A DNA stretch of 64,000 bases. Source: Granulimonas faecalis (GTDB taxonomy: Bacteria > Actinomycetota > Coriobacteriia > Coriobacteriales > Atopobiaceae). Under the pieces are notes generated by a model. The model was not told where the DNA came from and ran no database searches. It saw only the letters and a program-made list of their open reading frames with translations. The stretch's first letter is position 1. Every line of letters begins with the position of its first letter. This document shows positions 53,356 through 62,259 of this stretch, one piece after another. The stretch covers positions 532,501 to 596,500 of the forward strand of contig NZ_BQKC01000001.1 of the NCBI RefSeq assembly GCF_022834715.1, in the 5' to 3' direction. Made by a program: the position numbers and the translations under genes.

Positions 53356-54564
53356 CTACGCGAAGCCCCAACGGGCGGTCACACCGCCGGACTGGTAGTA
53401 GGAGATCCAGGAGTCAAGGTTGATCGTGCGGATGTAGCCGATGTTGTCCATAACCATGCCGCCTCCCACGTAGATGCCCACGTGGCCGTAGATGCGGCCC
53501 GCCGCGGTGTGGGGGTGGGACGGCACTGCCACGAGCATGCCGGGTTGGATGGCAGAACGGTTGGAGCTCGTGCAGAACGAGTAGTACTGGTCCACGGCGT
53601 TGCCACCGGGGTAGCCGCAGCCCGCCGCCTGGTAGACCTGGCTCACCCACATGGCGCAGTAGCCGGCGCCCGGCGAGGGCACGCGCCCGCAGGCGGCCAC
53701 GATGGCCGCGCCCTTGCCGGAGGCGGAGCCGCCCGAGCCGGCGAGGGCCGCCGAGGCGCTGGCCGCCTGGGAGGCGGAGGCTGCGCGGGCGGCCTCGGCG
53801 CGCTCGCGCTCCTCCTGCTCGGCCTTGGCCGACGCCATGATCTCGGCGTCGCGCTGGGCCATGAGCCCTTGGACCTCGGAGGAGAGGCTCGCGAGCATGT
53901 TCTGTGTCTCCACCTGCTTGGCCTGCATGGCCTCGAGGTCGGAGGCCTGGGAGGTCTTGAGGTCCTCCAGCTGGGCCTTCTGGGCCTCCAGCTGGGCCTT
54001 GGTGTTGTCGAGGGCCCGCTTGGCCGTGGTCACCTCGTCGATGAGGGCGACGTCTGCCTGGGTGACCTTGTTCATGTAGTAGATGTTGCTCGTGAGCTCC
54101 TCGAAGCTCGAGGAGGCCATGAGGACCTCGAGGAAGTTGGTGTCGCCTGCCTTGTAGTTGGCGTTCACGCGGGCGGCGAGGAGCTCCTTCTTCTCCTCGA
54201 GCTCCCTCTCCTTCTTCTCGATCTCCGCCTCGGTGTCGGCGATCTGGCCGTTGACGTCCTCGATCTTGCCCATGGTCTCGGAGAGCTGGGCGGCGAGCTG
54301 CTCGTACTCGTCGCCGAGGCGGTCGAGCTCGGCCTGGGCGGCGTCGAGCTGGGCCTGGGCGTCGGCGAGGGCGTCGAGGGTCGACTGGGAGGCCGACGGC
54401 CTGGCGAGGGCGCCGGTGACGGGGGTCGCGAGGGCGGCGAGGCCGAGGCCGCAGGCGACCCGGAGGAAGCCGCGGCGGGAGAGGCCGCGGAGGGGGGTAT
54501 GGGGGGCGGGGGCTACCCCGCGGGGGGCGGCGTCGGGGCGTCCCTCTCGGATGGTCTGCGACAT
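53356..54564 (-). CDS. Secreted coiled-coil CHAP/NlpC-type peptidoglycan hydrolase with Tat signal
   Basis: 402 residues. A twin-arginine signal, LSRRGFLRVACGLG (RR at 30-31), leads to likely cleavage after A54. Residues from about 60 to 260 form two long coiled-coil stretches (QLDAAQAELDRLGDEYEQLA, EIEKKERELEEKKELLAARV), as in PcsB/CwlO. An Ala/Ser linker precedes the catalytic domain with the cysteine in GYCAMWVSQV, histidine in RIYGHVGIYVG and Asn in VMDNIG. Probable FtsEX-type regulated cell-separation hydrolase. Stands alone behind a perfect inverted repeat. Confidence 0.83.
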   Translation of the reverse strand: MSQTIREGRPDAAPRGVAPAPHTPLRGLSRRGFLRVACGLGLAALATPVTGALARPSASQSTLDALADAQAQLDAAQAELDRLGDEYEQLAAQLSETMGKIEDVNGQIADTEAEIEKKERELEEKKELLAARVNANYKAGDTNFLEVLMASSSFEELTSNIYYMNKVTQADVALIDEVTTAKRALDNTKAQLEAQKAQLEDLKTSQASDLEAMQAKQVETQNMLASLSSEVQGLMAQRDAEIMASAKAEQEERERAEAARAASASQAASASAALAGSGGSASGKGAAIVAACGRVPSPGAGYCAMWVSQVYQAAGCGYPGGNAVDQYYSFCTSSNRSAIQPGMLVAVPSHPHTAAGRIYGHVGIYVGGGMVMDNIGYIRTINLDSWISYYQSGGVTARWGFA

Positions 54565-54620
54565 TGCGGCTCCGTTCAATCTGCGTGCACGTCGTACCAC
54601 GGGCGAGGATTTTTCCAGTC

Positions 54621-54639
54621 GGTTTTGAAGGTCAAAACC
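54621..54639 (-). promoter_or_regulatory. Inverted repeat at the promoter of the Tat-exported hydrolase
   Basis: GGTTTTGA-AGG-TCAAAACC is a perfect 8-bp inverted repeat, 57-75 bases upstream of the start. On the minus strand it contains TTGACC, a good -35 box, so a bound regulator would cover the promoter. Confidence 0.5.
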
Positions 54640-54670
54640 ATCCCAGTGTAGTCCACGGATGCCGGGGCGT

Positions 54671-55468
54671 CTAACCGATTCGCCCTGCCGCCAGCAGTAC
54701 GGCGAGGTAGACGGCGCAGGCGATCGCCAAGGCCACGTCGGCTCCACGGACCTTGGGCCGCCTCCAAACGGTGCGGGGGCGTGTCGGGTCGTAGCCGCGG
54801 GCCTCCAGGGCGAGGGAGAGCCCCTGGGCGTGGCGGAGCGCCCCGGTGAGGGCCGGGACGAGCACGCTCGCGAGGGCGCGCACGCGCCGCACGGGGCCGC
54901 CGCGTCCGAGGTCGCCGCCGCGGGCCTCCTGGGCCTCGCGGACACCATCGAGCTCGTCGCCGATGGTGGGGACGAAGCGCAGGGCCAGGGAGAGCACGAG
55001 GGCGAGGGGCCCCACCGGCACGCCGAGGCGGGCCAGCGGGGAGAGCAGGCTCGAGAAAGCGCCGGTGAGCTCCGTGGGCGTGGTGGTGGAGAGCAGGAGC
55101 GAGCCCGTGAGCACGAGCAGCGTCAGGCGCACCGAGTAGAGGGCCGCCCAGTCGAGGCCCCCCTCCGTGACGGAGAGCGGCCCCAGGGACCACACCACGG
55201 GCCCCGTGCGGGTCACCAGGAGGTTGAGGCACGAGACGAGCACGAGCGCCGCCACCACGGGCAGGCAGGTGCGCAGGCACCGGAGGGGCGACGTCCGAGC
55301 CGTGGCGCACAGGCCGAGGAACGCGCCCAGGGCGAGGAGCGCCTGGGCCGGCGTGGCCACGAGGAACGTGGCGGCCATGACGGCGGCCACGACCAGGGTC
55401 TTGACGCGCGGGTCGGCGCGGTGGAGCGGGGAGGAGCCGGGCACGTACCGGCCGATGGAGGCCGCCAC
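54671..55468 (-). CDS. ecfT: ECF transporter transmembrane subunit EcfT (riboflavin operon)
   Basis: 265 residues. GSSPLHRADPRVKTLVVAAV opens it; several hydrophobic helices follow; the coupling helices carry REAQEARGGDLGRGG and LALEARGYDPTRPR, the two Ala-Arg-Gly motifs. The last gene of an FMN-riboswitch operon (S component, two ATPases, T), it should energise riboflavin uptake. GTG at 55468, three bases after the ATPase stop. It differs clearly from the EcfT at 18480. Confidence 0.9.
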   Translation of the reverse strand: MAASIGRYVPGSSPLHRADPRVKTLVVAAVMAATFLVATPAQALLALGAFLGLCATARTSPLRCLRTCLPVVAALVLVSCLNLLVTRTGPVVWSLGPLSVTEGGLDWAALYSVRLTLLVLTGSLLLSTTTPTELTGAFSSLLSPLARLGVPVGPLALVLSLALRFVPTIGDELDGVREAQEARGGDLGRGGPVRRVRALASVLVPALTGALRHAQGLSLALEARGYDPTRPRTVWRRPKVRGADVALAIACAVYLAVLLAAGRIG

Positions 55469-55471
55469 AGG

Positions 55472-56334
55472 TCACGCCCCCTCTCTCGGTCCGCGGGCGA
55501 GGCCTGCGAGGGCGTCCGCCAGGGCGTTGAGGGTGAGCGGCTCGCCCACGTCGACGCCGCGGCGCTCCCTGAGGAGATGCGCGGCCTCCAGGGCGCTCGG
55601 GAGGCCGAGACCCAGGCGCCGGAGCTCGCCCGACCGGGGGAAGACCTCCGCCGGCGAGCCGGAAAGCGCCACGCGCCCGCGGTCGAGCACGGCCACAGAC
55701 GCCGCCAGCGAGGCGGCGTCGTCCATGTCGTGGGTCACGAGCAGCACGGCCCCGCGCCGCGAGGCGAGGTGGGCCACGGCGTCGCGCACGATGGCGCGCC
55801 CCTCGGGGTCGAGGGCGGCCATGGGCTCGTCGAGCACGAGGTTGGCCGGGTCCATGGCCAGGACGCCGGCGATGGCGGCGAGGCGCTGCTGGCCGCCGGA
55901 GAGCTCGAAGGGCGAGCGGCAGGCCAGGTGGCGGATGCCGAGGAGCCCGAGGGCGGCCTCGGCGGCCTCGGCGGCCTCCGCGTCGGTGGCGCCGAGGTTC
56001 CGGGGCCCGAAGGCCGCGTCCTCGGCGACGGTGGCCGCGAAGAGCTGGCGCTCGGGGCGCTGCATGACGTAGCCCACGGCCCGGGGGAGGCCGGGCCGGC
56101 GCCGCGGGCGCCCCAGCACGCCGCGGCGCACCCACGTGGGCGCACCGTCCACGAGGGCCTCGCCCGCGGTGGGGGCCACGAGGCCGGCCATGGCGCGTAG
56201 GAGGGTGGACTTGCCCGACCCGGTGGCGCCGAGCAGGCAGGTCACCCGGCCGTCGCGCGCCTCGAGGTCGACGCCGTCCACGGCGGGGAAGGGGGCGTCG
56301 GGGTAGCGGTAGGTGAGGGACCTGGCGGCGAGGC

Positions 56335-56338
<4 letters not shown>
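55472..56338 (-). CDS. ECF transporter ATPase (second ATPase of the riboflavin operon)
   Basis: 288 residues. Walker A CLLGATGSGKSTLL, Q-loop YVMQRPERQLF, signature FELSGGQQRLAAIAG, Walker B NLVLDEPMAALDP and switch LLVTHDMDD. The C-terminal extension includes a LRRLGLGLPSALEAAHLLRE helix typical of EcfA. ATG at 56338 overlaps the stop of the preceding ATPase gene (ATGA), suggesting equal production of the pair. Confidence 0.92.
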
Positions 56339-57192
<854 letters not shown>

Positions 57193-57194
57193 AG

Positions 57195-57764
57195 CTACCG
57201 GCCCACCATGTCGGAGACGGGCTTGTAGGCCAGCCAGCACACGACGTCGTTGAGCACGACCTTGATGAGGTTGAACGGCAGGAGCACCGGCACGATGAGC
57301 GCCACGACGGCGTCCACGGGCACGCCGCTGTAGAGGGGCGTGATGACGATGTTGCCTGCCACGGCCACAACTATGGCCACGACCGATCCCAGCGCGAGGC
57401 CGGCCGCGGCGCCCGCGCGGGTGTGGCGGCGGCGGTAGACGAGGGACGCCGGGAGCACGGCGGCGAGGGAGCACGCCATGCCCATGACGGCGCCGAACGG
57501 CTCGACGAACAGGTGGATCACCCAGGGGAGCACCGCGACGCAGCTTCCCACGGCCGGCCCGAAGGCCAGGCCCGCCACGAGGCCCACGATGCCGGAGGGG
57601 TCGTACTTGAGGTAGGGCGCCGGCGGGAACAGGGGGATCTCGATGAAGCTCGCCACGATGGCCAGGGCGCAGAACAGCGCCGAGACGGCCACCCGCCGGC
57701 TGTTCCAGCCGCCGGAGGACGAGGACGTGGTATGGGAGGAGGGACGGTTCTGCTGCGCAGGCAT
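57195..57764 (-). CDS. Riboflavin ECF transporter S component (RibU-like)
   Basis: 189 residues. A Ser-rich cytosolic tail of about 25 residues precedes SRRVAVSALFCALAIVASFI and the RibU-like LFPPAPYLKYDPSGIVGLVA with GLAFGPAVGSCVAVLPWVIH. About six hydrophobic helices. The FMN riboswitch upstream makes riboflavin the probable ligand. It is followed by its own two ATPases and EcfT. ATG at 57764 lies just after the riboswitch AAAGAAACGGAG. Confidence 0.9.
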   Translation of the reverse strand: MPAQQNRPSSHTTSSSSGGWNSRRVAVSALFCALAIVASFIEIPLFPPAPYLKYDPSGIVGLVAGLAFGPAVGSCVAVLPWVIHLFVEPFGAVMGMACSLAAVLPASLVYRRRHTRAGAAAGLALGSVVAIVVAVAGNIVITPLYSGVPVDAVVALIVPVLLPFNLIKVVLNDVVCWLAYKPVSDMVGR

Positions 57765-57771
57765 GGCGACT

Positions 57772-57897
57772 CCGTTTCTTTCATCCGGACTGTGACCGTT
57801 GGCCCCGGACTCCCACCGGGTCGGCCGCGCGCACGCGGTTCGCGGGCTTCCCCCTCGGGGGTTACCGCCAGTGGGGACTTCCACCCCGCCCTGAAAC
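57772..57897 (-). ncRNA. FMN riboswitch (RFN element)
   Basis: Read on the minus strand the RFN core is clear: CAGGGCGGGGTGGAAGTCC, then CACTGGCGGTAA, AGCCCGCGAACC, GACCCGGTGGGAGTCCG, and finally CAACGGTCACAGTCCGGATG followed by AAAGAAACGG. Its end is directly joined to the ribosome-binding region of the RibU gene, so it probably controls translation or termination of the whole ECF operon in response to FMN. Confidence 0.93.
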
Positions 57898-57910
57898 TGA
57901 CGCCACGAGC

Positions 57911-60145
57911 TTACCCCTCTTTGGGGCCGCCTGTCCTGCCGCGTCGGCGCATGCGCCCCGAGATGCGCCCGGCGGCGGTCGCCGCGATGACGATGACGCC
58001 GGTGATGGCGCCGCCCCTCCCGCCGCGGGACCCGGGCGCGGCCTGGGCCGCGGTGCCGGGGGCGGTCGGGGCGTCGTCGGGTTCCTCGGGGCCGTCGGCG
58101 GCGTCCCCGGCCCGGGGGGCCTCCCCGTCGGCGGCCTCCACGTCGCCGCCGAGCTCCCCCTTCACGTCGGGGTCGAGGGCCAAAAGCGTGAGGTCGCGCT
58201 CCACGGGCTTGCCGAAGTCCCAGAGCAGCCCCGTCGCGTCGTCCACCCAGTCCGTGCCCCCGTCGTCGGGGCGGTCGAGCGTGGCGCCGGGCTCCACCAG
58301 GGTCACGGCGGGGTCCGAGCCGTCGGCGGGCAGGAGCCGCACCTCCCATACCGGGGCGGCCGAGAGGCGGCGCTCCTCGCTGTCGAGCACGAAGCGCGAC
58401 GCCGTGCCGGCCACGCCCTCCTCGCACCAGCCGAGGGCGGCCAGGGAGGGGTCGTCGGGGGCGTCGAGGGTGAAGGTGCCCCGCGACCCGTCGTCGAGGT
58501 AGTTGTAGAAGTCGTTGGCCGTCTCGGCGGTGTTGCGCCCCACGAGGGCGCCCATCACGCTCGCGGTGCCGGCGTTGAGGATGCCCCCGCCGCGTCGCGC
58601 GGAGTTGTGGGCCACGGTGCCGCCCGCAAGCTCGAGCGAGCCCGTGTTCACGACGCCGCCGCCCATGCCGTCCACGGCGTTGTGGACGATGATGGCGCGC
58701 TCCGCCTCCACCGAGCCCCGGTTGTAGAGGGCGCCGCCGTTCATGGCGGCGTTGTGGGAGAGGGCCGAGGCCCCCAGGCGCACGGAGCCCACGTTGTAGA
58801 TGCCGCCGCCCATGCCCTGGGAGGCGTTGTGGACGATGGTGGCCCGGTCGCAGGAGAGCAGGCCCGTGTTGTAGATGCCGCCGCCGCCGAACTGCGTGGA
58901 GTTGGCGCAGTTGTCCACGATGTCGCCGGTGACGATGTCCACCCGGCCCCGGGCGTTGTAGATGCCGCCGCCGTAGAGGGCGCGGTTGTTGGAGAGGCCC
59001 GCGCCGTCCATGTCCACGGTGCCGGAGCGGGTGTTGTAGAGGCCTCCGCCGGTGTAGAGGGCGCGGTTGCCCGCGATGATGCCCTCGCCCAGGACCAGCC
59101 TGCCGGTGTTGTAGACGCCCCCGCCCGACCCCTGCACGCCGTCGGCGGCGTTGCCCACGATGGAGCCGCCCTCCACGGAGGCGGTGCCGCGGTTGTAGAC
59201 GCCGGCGCCGGAGTCGGCGGTGTTGCCCGAGACGACGGCGGAGCGCTCGTGGAGCGTGCCGGCGTTGAAGACGCCGCCGCCGAAGGACGCGCGGTTGTCG
59301 GTCACGTCGCCGCCCTCGAGCATCACGGTGCCGGTGCTGTAGACGCCGCCGCCGCGGTGGAGGGCCCGGTTGCTGGCTATGCGCCCTCCGGAGACCTCCA
59401 CGAGGCCGCGGCCCACGCAATAGACGCCGGCCCCGTGCACGGCGCGGTTGCCCTCGACGGAGCCGCCGGTCATGGAGAGGGTGGCCTTGTCCACGTAGAC
59501 GCCGCCGCCGTAGAGGACGCCGTCGCCCTCCTGGCGGCAGTTGTCCTGGACCGCCCCCGCCTCGATGAGGAGGCAGGCACCGTCGAGCACCTGGACGGCC
59601 GCGCCCGGCGCAGCCTCGGTGCCGAGGCTCGTGCAGCCGGAGACGCGGCCGCCGCCCATGCGGGCCACGGCCCCCTGGCCGGAGACCCGGAGCGCGCAGG
59701 GGGAGGGCTCGGCCTCGGAGGGTGCGACGACCCAGCCGTCCAGGGCCGAGCAGGGGCCCAGGTTGACCGTGCCGTGGCAGTCGACCAGGCACGACGACGG
59801 CGCCGGCGCCCCGGGAGCGCCGGGTCTCGCCAGGAGGGCGCAGTCGAGGTCGAGGCGGCCGCCGCCGTCCACCGAGAGGAGGGGCGCGGTGCTGTCGCCC
59901 GGGGTCACGAGGAGCGAGCCGGCCAGGCGCAGGCGGCCCCCGTCGGCCACAGAGAACATCTGCGACACGCCCGGCGCGAAGCGCACCGACGTGGCGCAGC
60001 CCATGACGTCGAGGCTGCGGCCGGGGCCCACGGGGACGGGGCCGTCGACCACGACCGACGCAGGGAGGGCCGCCGCGGCGCAGCCGCCCTCGGCCACGAG
60101 GGCGCGCAGCTCGTGCCAGGTGGAGACGGGGACCGGGGCGCTCAT
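57911..60145 (-). CDS. Right-handed beta-helix repeat protein with C-terminal membrane segment
   Basis: 744 residues. From about residue 200 to 560 it has repeats of 20-30 residues with GGGVYN/GGGIYN turns and NRAL/HNA steps (for example GGGVYNTGRLVLGEGIIAGN), the pattern of pectate-lyase-type parallel beta-helices in surface adhesins. A Listeria-Bacteroides-type repeat follows (WEVRLLPADGSDPAVTLVEP to WDFGKPVERDLTLLALD). After an Ala/Pro/Asp linker, GGAITGVIVIAATAAG and a basic tail could anchor it in the membrane. No LPXTG and no N-terminal signal peptide. ATG at 60145 overlaps the stop of the Gfo-MurB gene. Confidence 0.8.
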   Translation of the reverse strand: MSAPVPVSTWHELRALVAEGGCAAAALPASVVVDGPVPVGPGRSLDVMGCATSVRFAPGVSQMFSVADGGRLRLAGSLLVTPGDSTAPLLSVDGGGRLDLDCALLARPGAPGAPAPSSCLVDCHGTVNLGPCSALDGWVVAPSEAEPSPCALRVSGQGAVARMGGGRVSGCTSLGTEAAPGAAVQVLDGACLLIEAGAVQDNCRQEGDGVLYGGGVYVDKATLSMTGGSVEGNRAVHGAGVYCVGRGLVEVSGGRIASNRALHRGGGVYSTGTVMLEGGDVTDNRASFGGGVFNAGTLHERSAVVSGNTADSGAGVYNRGTASVEGGSIVGNAADGVQGSGGGVYNTGRLVLGEGIIAGNRALYTGGGLYNTRSGTVDMDGAGLSNNRALYGGGIYNARGRVDIVTGDIVDNCANSTQFGGGGIYNTGLLSCDRATIVHNASQGMGGGIYNVGSVRLGASALSHNAAMNGGALYNRGSVEAERAIIVHNAVDGMGGGVVNTGSLELAGGTVAHNSARRGGGILNAGTASVMGALVGRNTAETANDFYNYLDDGSRGTFTLDAPDDPSLAALGWCEEGVAGTASRFVLDSEERRLSAAPVWEVRLLPADGSDPAVTLVEPGATLDRPDDGGTDWVDDATGLLWDFGKPVERDLTLLALDPDVKGELGGDVEAADGEAPRAGDAADGPEEPDDAPTAPGTAAQAAPGSRGGRGGAITGVIVIAATAAGRISGRMRRRGRTGGPKEG

Positions 60146-62007
60146 GACGAGAAGGGTCCCACGAACCGCACCTCGGGCTCGAGTTCGACGCCGAAGCGCT
60201 CGCGGACGGTCTCGCGCACATGGGCGATGACGGCGGCGACGTCGGCGGCGGTGGCGCCGCCCAGGTTCACCACGAAGCCCGCGTGCTTCTCCGACACGGC
60301 TGCACCGCCCACGGTGTAGCCCTTGAGGCCGGCGTCGCCGATGAGCTTGCCGGCGAAGTGCCCCTCGGGGCGCTTGAAGGTGGAGCCGGCGCTGCCGAGC
60401 TCGAGGGGCTGCTTGGACGCGCGGCGCTCGGTGAGGTCGTCCATCTTGGAGCGGATCGCGTCCGCGTTGCCGGGGGCGAGCAGGAACGTGGCCGACACCA
60501 CCGTGAGGCCGTCGGTGCGCACGCGGCTCGTGCGGTAGCCGAGGGCGAGGTCGGCGGCGGCGACGGTCTCGGTGTGGCCGTCGGGGAACACGCACTCGCA
60601 CGACTCGAGGACGTCGGCGATGCAGCCGTCGTAGGCGCCGGCGTTCATGAAGACGGCGCCACCCACGGTGCCCGGGATGCCGCAGGCGAACTCGAGGCCC
60701 GTGAGGGAGAGGGCCGCCGCCATCTCGGAGGCCTCCGGGAGCGAGACGCCGGCCTGGCATGTGACGCGGCAGCCGTCGTGGGAGACGTCGTCGAGGCCGC
60801 GGGTCACGTCCACCACGACGCCGCGGTAGCCGGCGTCGGAGACCAGCAGGTCGGAGCCCTTGCCCAGGATGAGGTGGGGCGCGCCGTGCTCGCGGAGCAC
60901 ACGGAGGCAGGAGGCGAGTCCGCCCGCGCCCCGCGGCGTCACGAAGACGTCGGCGGGGCCGCCCAGGTGGAAGGTCGTGTGGGCCGCCATGGGCTCGCCC
61001 AGGGCCACGCAGTCCTCGCCGAGCTCGGCGCCCAGGGCCTCGGCCACGGCGTAGCGGTCGTAGCCCGACGCCATGGCGTCCACGATACGGGCGCAGCGCA
61101 GGGAGTCGGCCAGGGGCATGACGGGGCTCTCCTGGGCGCCGGAGAGCAGGGAGTCGGTGAACGAGGCGATCTCGGCCGAGAAGTCGTCGCCGGGCAGCGG
61201 GCACTCGACGAGCTCGTCGTCGGCGCCGTCGCGGCGCAGCACGGCGCGCTCCGGGCGGGTGACCTCCAGCACCTCGATGGAGCCGAGGCTGCCGGAGATG
61301 GTGACGCGGGAGTCGTCGGCGGCGTCGGCCGAGACGTCGACCGTGCACGCCACGTCGCCCAGGGTGAACTCGCAGCGGTCGGCGCGGTCCACCTCGTCGC
61401 GGTAGGTGTGGGAGCACGCGGAGACCGATATGGCGCCCCCGGCGTACTCGTCGGCCCAGGCGGCGCCGTAGATGCCGAGGTCGAGGGCCGCGCCGCCGCC
61501 CACGGGGTCGTTGTACCAGTGGCCGTCGCCGTGCTCGATGGTGCGCCTGAGGGTGAAGGCCACGGACCCCACCTCGCCGATGAGGCCGTCGACGACGAGG
61601 CCGCGGACCTTCTGGTAGAGCGGGGTGAAGCGCGGCTTCATGGCCTCTACGTAGAGGCGGTCGTGGTCCACGGCCGCCTGGGCCACCCGGGAGAACTCGG
61701 CCGCGGTGAGGGCCGCGGGCTTCTCGCAGAGCACCGCCTTGCCGGCCTCGAGGGCCTTGACGGACCACTCGGCATGCATGGACGCCGGCAGCGCTACGTA
61801 GACGGCGTCCACGTCGTCGCGGGCGAGCAGGGCGTCGTGGTCCGCGCAGGCGTCGCAGCGGAACTCGGAGGCGAAGGCCTCCACGTGGGCGGGGGTGCGG
61901 CCGCTGGCCGCGACGAGGGTGCCCCGGGGCTCCCCCGCGAGGGAGGCGGCGAACCTCTTGGCGATGGACCCTGCGCCGAGGATGCCCCACCTGACCGTAT
62001 CTGACAC
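60142..62007 (-). CDS. murB: Fusion: Gfo/Idh/MocA oxidoreductase + UDP-N-acetylenolpyruvoylglucosamine reductase (MurB)
   Basis: 621 residues with two enzymes. Residues 1-325: Rossmann loop RWGILGAGSIAKRFA, the EKP motif VLCEKPAALT (E95-P97) and the substrate-side GGGAALDLGIYG, a Gfo/Idh/MocA dehydrogenase of unknown substrate. Residues 326-621: MurB, with HTTFHLGGPADVF, LGKGSDLLVSDAGY, FACGIPGTVGGAVFMNAGAY, YRTSR at 491-495, catalytic-type S542 in GSAGSTFKRP and E612 in LEPEVRFVG. MurB makes UDP-MurNAc. The joint is tight, without a long linker. Start GTG at 62007; promoter at 62137-62164. Confidence 0.9.
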   Translation of the reverse strand: MSDTVRWGILGAGSIAKRFAASLAGEPRGTLVAASGRTPAHVEAFASEFRCDACADHDALLARDDVDAVYVALPASMHAEWSVKALEAGKAVLCEKPAALTAAEFSRVAQAAVDHDRLYVEAMKPRFTPLYQKVRGLVVDGLIGEVGSVAFTLRRTIEHGDGHWYNDPVGGGAALDLGIYGAAWADEYAGGAISVSACSHTYRDEVDRADRCEFTLGDVACTVDVSADAADDSRVTISGSLGSIEVLEVTRPERAVLRRDGADDELVECPLPGDDFSAEIASFTDSLLSGAQESPVMPLADSLRCARIVDAMASGYDRYAVAEALGAELGEDCVALGEPMAAHTTFHLGGPADVFVTPRGAGGLASCLRVLREHGAPHLILGKGSDLLVSDAGYRGVVVDVTRGLDDVSHDGCRVTCQAGVSLPEASEMAAALSLTGLEFACGIPGTVGGAVFMNAGAYDGCIADVLESCECVFPDGHTETVAAADLALGYRTSRVRTDGLTVVSATFLLAPGNADAIRSKMDDLTERRASKQPLELGSAGSTFKRPEGHFAGKLIGDAGLKGYTVGGAAVSEKHAGFVVNLGGATAADVAAVIAHVRETVRERFGVELEPEVRFVGPFSS

Positions 62008-62136
62008 GATTCCTACCTTCCGGCGCGCCGCGGGGACGCGCGAATGCTCGGTTCCAGGACATCCCGTGTTCTACCCCAACCGCGCCCGGGCTCCAAGGAG
62101 GCCCTTCGGGAAAGGGGGAGGGAGGTCCTGTCCATC

Positions 62137-62164
62137 AGTATAGAAGTAAAATTACAGGAATCAA
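62137..62164 (-). promoter_or_regulatory. Promoter of the Gfo-MurB gene with palindromic spacer
   Basis: On the minus strand TTGATT (62159-62164) and TATACT (62137-62142) are separated by 16 bases, close to a consensus sigma-A promoter. The spacer contains GTAATTTTAC, an inverted repeat (62146-62155) that could be an operator. Local AT content is much higher than in the rest of the region. Confidence 0.65.
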
Positions 62165-62259
62165 TCAGGTTCATTTTGGGTGGGACCTTTTGGCGCACTG
62201 CGCCCCGCCGCGTCCGTGCCATGATGGGCAGACCCTCAAACCGTCGCGAAAGGGGTCCC

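Noticed and set aside
58500-59500. DNA tandem repeat locus
   Set aside because: The repetition is at protein level from the beta-helix (GGG-Y-N turns); DNA copies are diverged, so no satellite was called.
57195-60221. Very long minus-strand frame joining the RibU gene to upstream sequence
   Set aside because: Only the last 189 codons (from 57764) are a real gene; the rest runs through the riboswitch and antisense frames of the beta-helix gene.
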